Source: Lumbricus terrestris
Lineage: Eukaryota > Annelida > Clitellata > Crassiclitellata > Lumbricidae
Direction: 5' to 3'
Assembly: GCA_949752735.1 (NCBI GenBank)
Contig: OX457053.1
Span: 23,568,182 to 23,632,181, forward strand
DNA: 64,000 bases
The notes under the pieces are model-generated. The model searched no databases. It was not told where the DNA came from and was given only the letters and a program-made list of their open reading frames with translations. Below are positions 25,616 to 35,984 of this stretch, piece by piece (position 1 is the stretch's first letter; each line of letters begins with the position of its first letter). Made by a program: the position numbers and the translations under genes.

Positions 25616-25887
25616 CATGGGCGGAGACCTGGGCGGAGACTCGGGGAGATGGACAAGTGGCTGAGTTTCGCCGAAAATTTTCCATCTTTTCTCGGCCAAA
25701 ATTTCTGACGACTTTTTTAGTCATACGACGAAATCTCGACGAAATTTTTTTTTCGCCGCCAAAAAAGTTGATGACCTTTTTTTGGTCGTGACGCTCAACG
25801 ATTGGGGGGACAAATGCATGGGCCGTCCCACCCCGACACCTCCATTGGGGACCGTCCCCCTGTCCTCCCTATATGTCTCCGCCCATG
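25616..25887. mobile_element. MITE with 8-bp target duplication (CATGGGCGGAGAC ends)
   Basis: A 272-bp element with perfect 13-bp terminal inverted repeats, CATGGGCGGAGAC and its complement, flanked on both sides by the exact 8-bp direct repeat ACAAACAC (25608-25615 and 25888-25895). It has no coding capacity. The interior holds the words CCAAAATTTCTGACGAC and TTTTTTAGTCAT in inverted form, shared with several other elements here. An 8-bp duplication fits hAT or P type transposition; the CATG start is less usual for hAT. Confidence 0.88.
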
Positions 25888-25895
25888 ACAAACAC

Positions 25896-26783
25896 AAACG
25901 GTGCATTGCAAACACAGAATGATAATTATAATAAATATTGCACCATTCATTCTATTGTTGTATAGTATTGTCCATTGCGTTTGGGTCGTGCATGCTGCCC
26001 ATCAAGCAGGGTGCACTTTGAGGTTGAGTTTGCATCCCTTTGTGTGGTCTCGTGACTGCGTTGATGTCGAAAGGACAATTTTATCTTCTGTGCGAATCAG
26101 AGGAGGCGTCATTGCTCAAGGCCTTCAAGCGGTTCTAATCAGACATGAAAACAATCCCTATATACACATATTAAGCTACATATATATTATTTACTTTAGT
26201 ATCAACACAATATAATTATAATATATAAATTATATGTATGTATATAAAACACAACGTGTAGGCCTATGCAGAGACTTTCCATGACACAAGACAGCGCCTC
26301 ATGTCATGACACAATATCATTCAGCATACAGCACCTCATTTGCTCAGTCACAGTCGAATTAGTTAATTTACAATAATTAAGGTAGGCCTACTAACTAAGT
26401 ATCCACAAAACCGCTGTATGAAAACAGGATCACCCAACAGGTCAGGTGAAAAGATCATACAGTTGTTACTATAATGTTACGTTCCATGAAAGCAATGAAT
26501 TATTAAACTCTACATTGCATTGCATATACAACACAATCCACTGTTGCAACATGAAGTTATAATGTTGCATTGGGAGGTCATTGCATCATTATGTAACGCC
26601 GAAAATGACCTTCATAACCGACCCACCCACACTATCAAGGATTCTATATTAGAGGATAGGTTACTTGTGAACATATTGTGGTCGTGATTTTACTCTCAAC
26701 GCTAGATGGCGCTCCACTTAAAATTCCGTTTCGATCGCTAAGGATCATGTTTTGAATCTCCAAAGGCATTTGTTTATTTTTGT
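25896..26783. other. No gene seen; AT-rich
   Basis: A 104-codon open stretch at 25901-26215 lacks a recognisable domain and begins in a MITE target site. I see no supported feature. Confidence 0.45.
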
Positions 26784-27011
26784 GGGGCGCGGTGGTGTAG
26801 TGGTGGCGTCGTTGCCTTGAAGCCGGAAGGTACGAGGTTCGAATCCACCTCGCCGCGTAGGGACCTTGGGCAAGTCCTTCACTCGCAATTGCTCAGCGCT
26901 TCGGCGTGAAACTCAGATGAAGTGTCGACTCTGCATTCGGGAGCGCCTCTGAGTAGCGAGAGAGAGAGCTTGAAGCGGCGCTATAACAAGTGCGCATACA
27001 AACAAACATAA
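26784..27011 (+). mobile_element. tRNA-derived SINE (copy 2, full length)
   Basis: It begins GGGGCGCGGTGGTGTAGTGG, an A-box-like pol III promoter near 26794-26805, with a B box GGTTCGAATCC at 26836-26846. The body and tail (GCGGCGCTATAACAAGTGCG, then CATACAAACAAACATAAG) match copy 1. It is tRNA-like only in the first 75 or so bases, so it is a SINE. Confidence 0.88.
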
Positions 27012-28087
27012 GTAGTCGTCAATCTGATTTCCTAGATGTAACTAATTGAATGCTTTTATTTTCTAAATAAGATATGAAATTTTCCGGAACTCCGATTATC
27101 GCCCAAAAACTTGCACAAGGCGGTTAAAGAGGAAGAAACCAGTCCCGTTTATAGATAGTCCTTGCCACACTATATAGAAAGCTTCATAACGTTTCCCGGG
27201 CAAACCCGCCCATGCACTCCAGCGTTACGATTTATTGATACGAAAAATCATATTATATTCACTATGTGAATACGCATACATAGTTCGCATTTTACAGCGA
27301 ATTTGAAGAGCAGCCTACGTAAATATTAACAGTATTATTTTATTAACAGCATTATTTTGACAGTAGTTTTATATTATAGGCCTACAGAATGTTTAATTCC
27401 TACATATGACAGTCATGCATGTTTGAAATGCATGTTTTAAGTTTCAGGCTACCTGGTACCGTAAAGAGTCTAGAGTAAAAGATCTACACACTGCAGAAAG
27501 TCTCACGAACTAAGTTGCTTATTAATAAATAATAAAAATTGAGATTAACTAATTATCTGCTCAGTCTCAGCACTTCTATAATTATTAGGCACAATACAAT
27601 ATTGCTAACTTTTTTGTCGGGCATAAATTATATTATATTATAAATTCATGTAGGCATTTCTACGTAAAATATGCTCTAAAGTGGATCTCGAGGTCATAAA
27701 TACCGAGAGAATTACCACGTTATTTCGATGGTAAAACTATGAAAGATCCCTAACAATTCGAACAGCGGTTTCCTGTTTATTCAAACGAGGGGAGAACTCA
27801 ATTATAATAGTATATTTCTCCCCCGGTTCTTCTACGGCTAAATCACTTCGGAAAATGTGGATAGGCCTACTTTGGTTTTTGTCTATACGATCAAATCGTG
27901 TCTACAGTGTCATTCTATGTTAAATTCAAATAAGTTTATATAAGAAAACTGCATGTGAAAGTGCTACATAAGTAACATAACATTCGGATTCCCATACCGG
28001 CCCACGTACGTAACGTTTCGTGACATTTTGAAGGACACCAACTAACCACCGTCGATCGTTACGTAATTATGCAATGACCCCATAATG
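27012..28087. other. Unique sequence, nothing seen
   Basis: AT-rich DNA with no supported exon, element or RNA. It lies downstream of the last visible exon of the minus-strand repeat gene and may be one of its introns. Confidence 0.45.
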
Positions 28088-28515
28088 TACAGGGTGGGCC
28101 ATAAAAAAGTAACCCCACGGTTTCTATCCCATATCTTGGCCAAACATAAGAATTTTTAAATGAAACTTTACAGTCTTAAAGGCAATTCATATTTACGTAC
28201 AATGGTCAAATTTTAACAAAATATTTCAAGCAGAAAGAAGTTATATCACTTTTAGTGAGACCACCCACCGTTTTTTGACGATTCAAAAACGCGACGCAAC
28301 AAAATGTACCAACAACCAATTTAATTATTCTGGTCAATATTTTGGCCAGAAGTAGGAATATCGAAATAAAATTTTAGAGGTTTAAAGACAATTCATGTCT
28401 GCATATGATGGCCAGATTACAACAAAATATTTTAAACAGAACAAAAGTTATACCACTTTTAGCGAGGCCACCCACCGTTTTTTGACGATTCAAAACGTAA
28501 CGCAACAAAAAGTAA
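28088..28515 (+). mobile_element. Two tandem terminal modules of a Tc1/mariner-like element
   Basis: The left edge reads TA then CAGGGTGGGCCATAAAAAAG, a typical TA-flanked terminus. A module of about 210 bp containing TTTAACAAAATATTTCAAGC, GAGACCACCCACCG and TTTTTTGACGATTCAAAAAC occurs twice in direct order (about 28088-28318 and 28325-28515). A third copy lies at 40410-40635 next to a transposase relic. The direct doubling suggests a subterminal duplication in the element. Confidence 0.65.
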
Positions 28516-28695
28516 CATGCCAGAGAAGTAGTATTTGTTCTGTACGCACAATGCACAGAAATGCACTGGCTAGTCAAACAACTCGTCTAACGAGTGACAG
28601 TTAATAATAAATACCCAATTAAAAGAATAAACTAAATTGTGCATGTCCAACAAAACAAAACGCATGAATTGGCTCACGCAAAACTATTGGCTCAC

Positions 28696-28988
28696 CTTTC
28701 TGCACTAAAACTGTCCGCAACCCAGACTCAAGTGCAGCGCTTTTCCGGATGACAAACCGGTAGAAACAATTCGAGTGGCGCCTGCACTTGCAGTAAATAT
28801 GCATGTGGTCCAGCTCCGTGTCTTCGTTGGTGTAGCCTGACGTAGAGTTGATGAGACAATCTGAGTTCGTCTCATCAAATTTTGGTCGGAGCACGTGTAT
28901 CCACCCAGGCCTGAGCACGTTGCTTCTGGTCCTTGGCTTGATTTTGTCATACTCTGACGCAATCAGTTCGAAGGAAGAAACAGTTTCC
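28696..28988 (-). CDS. Second coding exon of the 29-residue-repeat gene (Cys/His-rich segment)
   Basis: On the - strand an acceptor, TGTGCATTTGCAG, precedes base 28988, and a consensus donor, AAAG|GTGAG, follows base 28696. The 293-nt exon gives one base to complete a Trp codon, then 97 residues from ETVSSFELIASEYDK to RTVLVQK. This fits exactly the phase left by the large exon ending at 30493. The peptide has a Trp, a YCKC...NC cysteine cluster (about residues 65-74 of the exon), several His and many Arg; its composition is unlike the repeats before it. It loosely recalls small zinc-binding modules such as FLYWCH, but I cannot confirm that. The exon ends in phase 1, so at least one more exon must follow; I could not find it above the satellite array. 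In both exons the intron-side extensions add no conserved sequence. Confidence 0.72.
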
Positions 28989-29045
28989 CTGCAAATGCAC
29001 ACAGAAACGGTATTTCAGACCAACTATGCACTATGCATACAAATG

Positions 29046-29339
29046 CAGTGGCGGCGTCAGTGGGCTAGGGGGCTAAGCACCCCCTAAAAAAGGCCATCCT
29101 GGGGCTAAACAACCCTTTAAAACGTCATCGGTTTTTTGGCATGTCAAACTGAAGTATTTCCACTATATCCACGAAAAGTGTCCCCCCCCCCAATGAAAGC
29201 CATTCATGAGATTTCGACCGAACGACTAAAAAAAGGTCGTCAGAAATTTTGGTTCATGAAAATTTCAAGTTTCAAATTTCCTCCGCGAGGATCCAGCCCC
29301 CCCCCCCCCCCAACAACGGAAACCCTGGAGCCGCCACTG
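29046..29339. mobile_element. hAT-like MITE (CAGTGGCGGCG ends), 8-bp target duplication
   Basis: A 294-bp element starting CAGTGGCGGCG and ending with GCCGCCACTG, flanked by the exact repeat TACAAATG at 29038-29045 and 29340-29347. The interior has C-homopolymers and the AAATTTCTGACGACC-type word in inverted orientation. It has no coding capacity. CAGTG termini with an 8-bp duplication are typical of the hAT superfamily. It lies 58 bp upstream of exon 2 of the repeat gene, so it is inside that gene's intron. Confidence 0.88.
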
Positions 29340-29393
29340 TACAAATGGCAATATTTTCTCAATAATTAGGACTTGTCGCAATTATAGGCCTAT

Positions 29394-29498
29394 CGCTTCC
29401 GCGTGAAATTCCAATTCAGTGTCCGCGCTGTAGTCGAGAGCGCTTCTGAGTAGAATCTTGACGGGGCGCTATAACAACTTTCCATTCAAACATAAATA
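29394..29498 (+). mobile_element. 5'-truncated SINE tail
   Basis: CGCTTCCGCGTGAAATTCC, GTAGTCGAGAGCGCTTCTGAGTAG, GGGGCGCTATAACAAC and ATTCAAACATAAAT match the 3' half of the SINE at 26784-27011. The tRNA-like head is absent. Confidence 0.75.
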
Positions 29499-29952
29499 AT
29501 TTATATAGGCTACACATATGTTATTCTAAAAGGAATAAGTTCGTAAATTGAAGATCTTTGAAGTATTCCACTGCACTGTTGCACATGCCACATTGGTAAA
29601 TTTCTATCAAAGTTACGGGAGCATACATCTCGAACCAAATTTCAGCCTTGGCAGGGATTTCAACCTCCGACTTATCGATTAACAGTCACGCGTACCAACA
29701 ATTACACTACCGAGCATGACAACACAGAATAAAATAGCATAGAGTACTTCGGCTAGCATTGCTGCTTGTTGGCTAGTTCTCGCATGGGGTCACCGCCATT
29801 TTTGCCGCCTCGGTGCTGTCCTAAGGAATTGTTCTTCTACTGTTGTTCTTGGGGTCAGCGTCATTTTCACATAAGATAATGCAGTGAAATGAACCTTTAC
29901 AGTGTTGCTATAGGCAACATACATTGTGACATCGTAAACCGCTTAACCAGAA

Positions 29953-29961
29953 GATGATGAT

Positions 29962-30029
<68 letters not shown>

Positions 30030-30033
30030 AGAC

Positions 30034-30132
<99 letters not shown>
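29953..30132. repeat. GAC/GGC/GAT trinucleotide microsatellite
   Basis: About 180 bp of uninterrupted triplets: GAT, a GAC run, five GGC, a second GAC run, then about 36 GAT. It lies in the intron of the minus-strand repeat gene. Open frames through it are compositional. Confidence 0.97.
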
Positions 30133-30492
30133 AAATAACAAGAGAACAGGACTAAAAGCAACAAAACAGCTTAAATAACACGACCTTTAAATTCATAAGT
30201 TCGTCTAAAATAAGCAAGTTTAAAAGGTTGCAGTAAATAAATTTTAGATAAATTTTATCCAGAGTCAAAACTATTTTCGAAAAACAAGCCTATGGTTGGA
30301 TTACATCAGAATGCGTGCTATATACAAATGATTCAAAGGAAATCTGTGGAGGGGTAAGCAGCTACAGCAATATATAAAAATACAAAATACAAAATATAAA
30401 GGACAGAAATGAAACTAGAAAAATCGAACATCATCTCCATCCCAAAAACCATCCAAATAGACTAGGTGAGGATACCGGTACTAAGTACTCAC

Positions 30493-33400
30493 CAGTTGTT
30501 CTCTGGGCGACCACGCCGATTGCCCTCTTGGTGATGGCGCTGATTCTGGCTCCACCTGCGGCTCTTATCCTGGAGGCGCTTCTCCTTGAGACGCTGCTGT
30601 CTGTGGCGCTTCTGCTGGAGGAGATGCTTCTGGCGACGCTTATGCTGGAGGCGCAGCTGCTGGAGGCGCTCATCCTCGAGGTTCTGCTGCAGGTGGTCCT
30701 CGTCTTCGAAGTGCTGCTGGTGGTGGCTCTCATCCAGGCTGTGCTCCTGCTGGTCACGGCGCTCAATCCCGAGGTGCTGTTGCTGGCTGCGTTCTTCCTT
30801 CTCATGACTTTCCTGATGGTGGTGGCTCTCATCCAGGCTGTGCTCCTGCTGGTCATGGCGCTCAATCTCGAGGTGCTGTTGCTGGCGGCGTTCTTCCTTC
30901 TCATGACTTTCCTGATGGTGGTGGCTCTCATCCAGGCTGTGCTCCTGCTGGTCATGGCGCTCAATCTCGAGGTGCTGTTGCTGGCGGCGTTCTTCCTGCT
31001 CATGACTTTTCTGATGGTGGCGGCCTTCATCCTGGCTGTGCTCTTGCTGGTCATGGCGCTCAATCTCGAGGTGCTGTTGCTGGCGGCGTTCTTCCTGCTC
31101 ATGACTTTTCTGATGGTGGCGGCCTTCATCCTGGCTGTGCTCCTGCTGGTCATGGCGCTCAATCCCGAGGTGCTGTTGCTGGCGGCGTTCTTCCTGCTCA
31201 TGACTTTCCTGATGGTGGTGGCTCTCATCCAGGCTGTGCTCCTGCTGGTCATGGCGCTCAATCTCGAGGTGCTGTTGCTGGCGGCGTTCTTCCTTCTCAT
31301 GACTTTCCTGATGGTGGTGGCTCTCATCCAGGCTGTGCTCCTGCTGGTCATGGCGCTCAATCTCGAGGTGCTGTTGCTGGCGGCGTTCTTCCTTCTCATG
31401 ACTTTCCTGATGGTGGTGGCTCTCATCCAGGCTGTGCTCCTGCTGGTCATGGCGCTCAATCTCGAGGTGCTGTTGCTGGCGGCGTTCTTCCTTCTCATGA
31501 CTTTCCTGATGGTGGTGGCTCTCATCTAGGCTGTGCTCCTGCTGGTCATGGCGCTCAATCTCGAGGTGCTGTTGCAGGCGGCGTTCTTCCTGCTCATGAC
31601 TTTTCTGATGGTGGCGGCCTTCATCCTGGCTGTGCTCCTGCTGGTCATGGCGCTCAATCTCGAGGTGCTGTTGCTGGCGGCGTTCCTCCTGCTCATGACT
31701 TTTCTGATGATGGCGGCCCTCATGCTGCTGGTCATGGCGCTCAATCTCGAGGTGCTGTTGCTGGCGGCGTTCCTCCTGCTCACGACTTTTCTGATGATGG
31801 CGGCCCTCATGCTGCTGGTCATGGCGCTCAATCTCGAGGTGCTGTTGCTGGCGGCGTTCCTCCTGCTCATGACTTTTCTGATGATGGCGGCCCTCATGCT
31901 GCTGGTCATGGCGCTCAATCTCGAGGTGCTGTTGCTGGCGGCGTTCCTCCTGCTCGTGACTTTTCTGATGATGGCGGCCCTCATGCTGCTGGTCACGGCG
32001 CTCAATCTCGAGGTGCTGTTGCTGGCGGCGTTCTCCCCGCTCATGACTTTTCTGATGTTGGCGGCCCTCATGCTGCTGGTCATGGCGCTCAATCTCGAGG
32101 TGCTGTTGCTGGCGGCGTTCCTCCTGCTCATGACTTTTCTGATGATGGCGGCCCTCATGCTGCTGGTCATGGCGCTCAATCTCGAGGTGCTGTTGCTGGC
32201 GGCGTTCCTCCTGCTCATGACTTTTCTGATGATGGCGGCCCTCATGCTGCTGGTCACGGCGCTCAATCTCGATGTGCTGTTGTCGGCGGCGTTCTCCCCG
32301 CTCATCACTTTTCTGAAGATGGCGGCCCTCATGCTGCTGGTCACGGCGCTCAATCTCGAGGTGCTGTTGCTGGCGGCGTTCTCCCCGCTCATCACTTTTC
32401 TGATGGTGGCGGCCCTCATGCTGCTGGTCACGGCGCTCAATCTCGAGGTGCTGTTGCTGGCGGCGTTCCTCCTGCTCATGACTTTTCTGATGATGGCGGC
32501 CCTCATGCTGCTGGTCATGGCGCTCAATCTCGAGGTGCTGTTGCTGGCGGCGTTCCTCCTGCTCATGACTTTTCTGATGATGGCGGCCCTCATGCTGCTG
32601 GTCATGGCGCTCAATCTCGAGGTGCTGTTGCTGCCGGCGTTCCTCCTGCTCATGACTTTTCTGATGATGGCGGCCCTCATGCTGCTGGTCATGGCGCTCA
32701 ATCTCGAGGTGCTGTTGTCGGCGGCGTTCTCCCCGCTCATCACTTTTCTGAAGATGGCGGCCCTCATGCTGCTGGTCACGGCGCTCAATCTCGAGGTGCT
32801 GTTGCTGGCGGCGTTCTCCCCGCTCATGACTTTTCTGATGGTGGCGGCCCTCATGCTGCTGGTCATGGCGCTCAATCTCGAGGTGCTGTTGCTGGCGGCG
32901 TTCCTCCTGCTCATGACTTTTCTGATGATGGCGGCCCTCATGCTGCTGGTCATGGCGCTCAATCTCGAGGTGCTGTTGCTGGCGGCGTTCCTCCTGCTCA
33001 TGACTTTTCTGATGATGGCGGCCCTCATGCTGCTGGTCACGGCGCTCAATCTCGAGGTGCTGTTGTCGGCGGCGTTCTCCCCGCTCATGACTTTTCTGAT
33101 GATGGCGGCCCTCATGCTGCTGGTCACGGCGCTCAATCTCGAGGTGCTGTTGTCGGCGGCGTTCTCCCCGCTCATGACTTTTCTGATGGTGGCGGCCCTC
33201 ATGCTGCTGGTCATGGCGCTCAATCTCGAGGTGCTGTTGCTGGCGGCGTTCCTCCTGCTCATGACTTTTCTGATGATGGCGGCCCTCATGCTGCTGGTCA
33301 TGGTGCTCAATCTCGAGGTGCTGTTGCTGGCGGCGTTCCTCCTGCTCATGACTTTTCTGATGATGGCGGCCCTCATGCTGCTGGTCACGGCGCTCAATCT

Positions 33401-34358
33401 CGAGGTGCTGTTGCAGGCGGCGTTCTCCCCGCTCATGTCTTTTCTGATGGTGGCGGCCCTCATGCTGCTGGTCACGGCGCTCAATCTCGAGGTGCTGTTG
33501 CTGGCGGCGTTCTCCCCGCTCATGACTTTTCTGATGGTGTCGGCCCTCATGCTGCTGGTCACGGCGCTCAATCTCGAGGTGCTGTTGCTGGCGGCGTTCT
33601 CCCCGCTCATGACTTTTCTGATGGTGGCGGCCCTCATGCTGCTGGTCACGGCGCTCAATCTCGAGGTGCTGTTGTCGGCGGCGTTCTCCCCGCTCATGAC
33701 TTTTCTGAAGATGGCGGCCCTCATGCTGCTGGTCATGGCGCTCAATCTCGAGGTGCTGTTGCTGGCGGCGTTCCTCCTGCTCATGACTTTTCTGATGATG
33801 GCGGCCCTCATGCTGCTGGTCATGGCGCTCAATCTCGAGGTGCTGTTGCTGGCGGCGTTCTCCCCGCTCATGACTTTTCTGATGATGGCGGCCCTCATGC
33901 TGCTGGTCATGGCGCTCAATCTCGAGGTGCTGTTGCTGGCGGCGTTCCTCCTGCTCATGACTTTTCTGATGATGGCGGCCCTCATGCTGCTGGTCATGGC
34001 GCTCAATCTCGAGGTGCTGTTGCTGGCGGCGTTCTCCCCGCTCATGACTTTTCTGATGATGGCGGCCCTCATACTGCTGGTCACGGCGCTCAATCTCGAG
34101 GTGCTGTTGCTCCCTGCAGCGCCGCCGGTCTTGTTCATGACGGTCCTGCTGTCTGCTGACCTTCGGTGCTGGTGAGGATGTATCTCGAGCAGGGGCTGCG
34201 GTTCGCTTTCTTGATGTCCCTAAGGCTCGCGCTCGTAGTAGTGCTGCACTTCGCACCTTTGGTGGTCCTCTAGAACTAAAAAGGCGCTTCTCCTCAAGGC
34301 GTGGAACGGGAGGTTGCACTTTATGCGGTACTGGTGTAGCAGTTCGAACTTCTGACAT
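30493..34358 (-). CDS. Large exon of an unrecognised gene encoding ~38 tandem 29/33-residue repeats
   Basis: The ATG at 34358 has A at -3 and an in-frame TGA two codons upstream, so it is the first possible start. The exon runs 1288 codons plus two bases to base 30493, where CAACTG|GTGAGTAC is a near-perfect splice donor; without splicing a TGA follows at once. The first 85 residues are basic and Pro-rich. Then come about 28 units of 29 residues, starting HLEIERHDQQ and ending EERRQQQ, followed by about ten units of 33 residues carrying a four-residue insertion (EHSQDE or EHSLDE). A Gln/Arg/Lys-rich tail follows. There is no signal peptide or membrane segment. Composition is His, Gln, Glu and Arg, and the sequence looks highly helical, like trichohyalin or involucrin repeats, but I know of no homologue. 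Units differ mostly at fixed sites (HD/RD, EQEE/ERGE, HH/HL). The exon joins in frame to 28696-28988. Confidence 0.8.
30690..31667 (-). repeat. 99-bp tandem repeat array (about 10 units) in the coding exon
   Basis: The units carry a 12-bp insertion relative to the 87-bp type. One subtype (SLDESHHHQESHEKEE) is repeated three times without change and appears again further down; the other (SQDEGRHHQKSHEQEE) is closer to the 87-bp units and sits next to them. The last unit degenerates into a Gln/Leu/Arg-rich tail. Confidence 0.9.
31668..34103 (-). repeat. 87-bp tandem repeat array (about 28 units) in the coding exon
   Basis: The 87-bp unit is an exact multiple of three and no unit breaks the frame. 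Two main unit types exist: EQEE (CAG GAG) and ERGE (CGG GGA). HD versus RD reflects CAT versus CGT, a CpG transition. Types alternate in small blocks, which suggests unequal exchange of several units at a time. Confidence 0.93.
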
Positions 34359-34708
34359 TTTTCATTCTCAAAATGAAAGCAAAACCATTTCACAGTATCA
34401 TCACGAGGAAAAAATAATATTTTACTACATAAAAATAAGTATTTGGATATTGTGACAAGTTTTACAGACAAGTTCAGGTTTCTTTAAAACTTCACTTGCA
34501 AAATTTACAAGTAGCCTGACGTCATTTGCTGTGCAAAGGCTTGAGGATTTGGCACATTTTGCACATTATAGGCCTAGATGCCCCAATAAAGTCTTAGTGA
34601 TACTTCTTCAAGTAGATTTGCAGTTATAGGCCTAATCCATTTTTGTAACTTCAAGACTAAAAAAATAATAACCAGAAGAGTCTAACTGAACAATGACGTC
34701 ATCAATTC
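34359..34708. other. 5' flank of the minus-strand repeat gene
   Basis: AT-rich sequence upstream of the ATG. On the - strand TTTTGCTTTCATTTTGAG just before the start could be a splice acceptor, which would put a non-coding exon further upstream. No TATA box or initiator can be claimed. Confidence 0.4.
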
Positions 34709-35367
34709 CAGGGCCGGCCTTAGGCCAAGTGGCGCCCTAGGCAAGGCATACATTTTGCGCCCCAGGCATAGACCTGCATTTGGCGCCCTTAGTTTCCCAC
34801 TCAATTGTTGAGTCCACGTTAGAATCTAAAGCTGAATTAGGGAGAGCCGGTATACGCTTACAAGTCCGTAGCCAGGATTTTATTTCGGGGGATGTTCTCT
34901 TGACCGTGAATTTTGAGGTGCGTACACACTGCGGGCGACTTTTTTGGGCGAAATTTTCTGACGACTTTTGGTAGTCGTCGAATTTTCTGACATCCAAAAA
35001 CCACTATTTTCCGCGATTTTCTTTTCGACTATTTTCTGCTCAAAATTACATTACGCACTGTCATGTGCTTGCAAGTGCATTATTATTTCATTTTTACATT
35101 TTTTTCTTTGGGGGGGGGGTGTTCAAACACCCACAACATCCCCCTAGCTACGGCCTTGTAGACCTACACTCAATTGAGTAAAAAAATCTTTATTAGTACT
35201 GGTACACTGAAGGCTGGATAATATTAAATTTTGTGGGAATGGTATAAGTTAAAAAATATCAAAAAAGACTCTTGTGGAAATGGTGCCCTCTTTGATGGAA
35301 AGGGCGCCCTCTAGAACTTGGCGCCCCATGCAACTGCGTGCTTTGCCTATGCCTTAGGTCGGCCCTG
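34709..35367. mobile_element. MITE with CAGGGCCGGCCTTAGG ends, hosting a nested element
   Basis: The left end is CAGGGCCGGCCTTAGGCC and the right end is the complement of CAGGGCCGACCTAAGGC; subterminal TGGCGCCC words are also inverted. A second inverted-repeat element (34861-35158) sits inside. No exact target duplication is visible. The same terminus recurs at 35985-36527. Confidence 0.75.
34861..35158. mobile_element. Nested MITE of the CAAGGCCGTAGCCAGG family
   Basis: The ends are CAAGTCCGTAGCCAGG and the complement of CAAGGCCGTAGCTAGG. The interior contains GGGCGAAATTTTCTGACGAC and a G-run followed by GTTCAAACACCC. Flanks TACGCTTA and TAGACCTA match at 5 of 8 bases, possibly a decayed duplication. 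Related copies lie at 38099-38302 and 43781-44018. Confidence 0.7.
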
Positions 35368-35404
35368 CCTCAGCTACGGCCCTCATACTGCTTATGGTCA
35401 TGCT

Positions 35405-35631
35405 TATTTTATCTAGACCTTGCGCTTTTTACAAATTTATTTAATATTAATATTAAGAAATAATAATGATGAGTGTGAACTGAATCACAGACAATGGACT
35501 AAAATTCATAGGTCTAATAATTTGCCGTCGCATTGTCTAGGCCACTATGGATGGCCTAAAGCATCACAAAACTATCCAAACTGAGACACAAACAGCCTGA
35601 AATGGGCTTAATAACGCTTTAACAAATTCAT
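35405..35631. repeat. 227-bp direct repeat, copy 1
   Basis: It matches 37239-37465 over the same 227 bp with only three differences that I could find (C/T, G/A and G/A). No inverted ends or homology to other elements is seen, so a local segmental duplication or a recent element of unknown type is possible. Confidence 0.9.
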
Positions 35632-35984
35632 CATCATCGTCCCTACTAGACTATTTTATTTCAATCTGAATAAAGGGCAGGCTGTAATGTTGTAGGCCTA
35701 ATCTCATCTTCATACTCAGCAAGGCCCACTCCCACTTCATACATTTCATTTCTTGCAACATATTCACTATCGAAATTGAGCGTCGCGTATTTTAATCTGT
35801 CTCCTAAAGCAAAGAGTAGCCTACGGAATGTCGTTAAAAATCGAATTTTATTTGTCGATTTAAAATTTATGCAGTTTTTGAAATTGAATTAGGCCAGCCT
35901 GAACAGGTGCAAAGAATCCATAACTATTTTAAATTTTTTCCATTAGCGAAAGTTTTGAGTTTAAAAGAATATAGTGTAAACCAA
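35632..35984. other. Unique sequence, nothing seen
   Basis: AT-rich stretch between the direct repeat and the split MITE end; no supported feature. Confidence 0.4.

Noticed and set aside
26784..26860. A tRNA gene
   Set aside because: A and B boxes are present but the same sequence with a long non-tRNA body occurs at 24246-24456 and as fragments elsewhere, so it is a SINE.
28374..28604. Small open frames on both strands
   Set aside because: They lie within the duplicated mariner-like terminal module.
29908..30178. Poly-Ile, poly-Ser and poly-Met frames
   Set aside because: Reading frames of the GAC/GAT microsatellite.
34220..34471. 83-codon minus-strand frame overlapping the start of the repeat gene
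   Set aside because: Out of frame with the repeat exon and without a domain.
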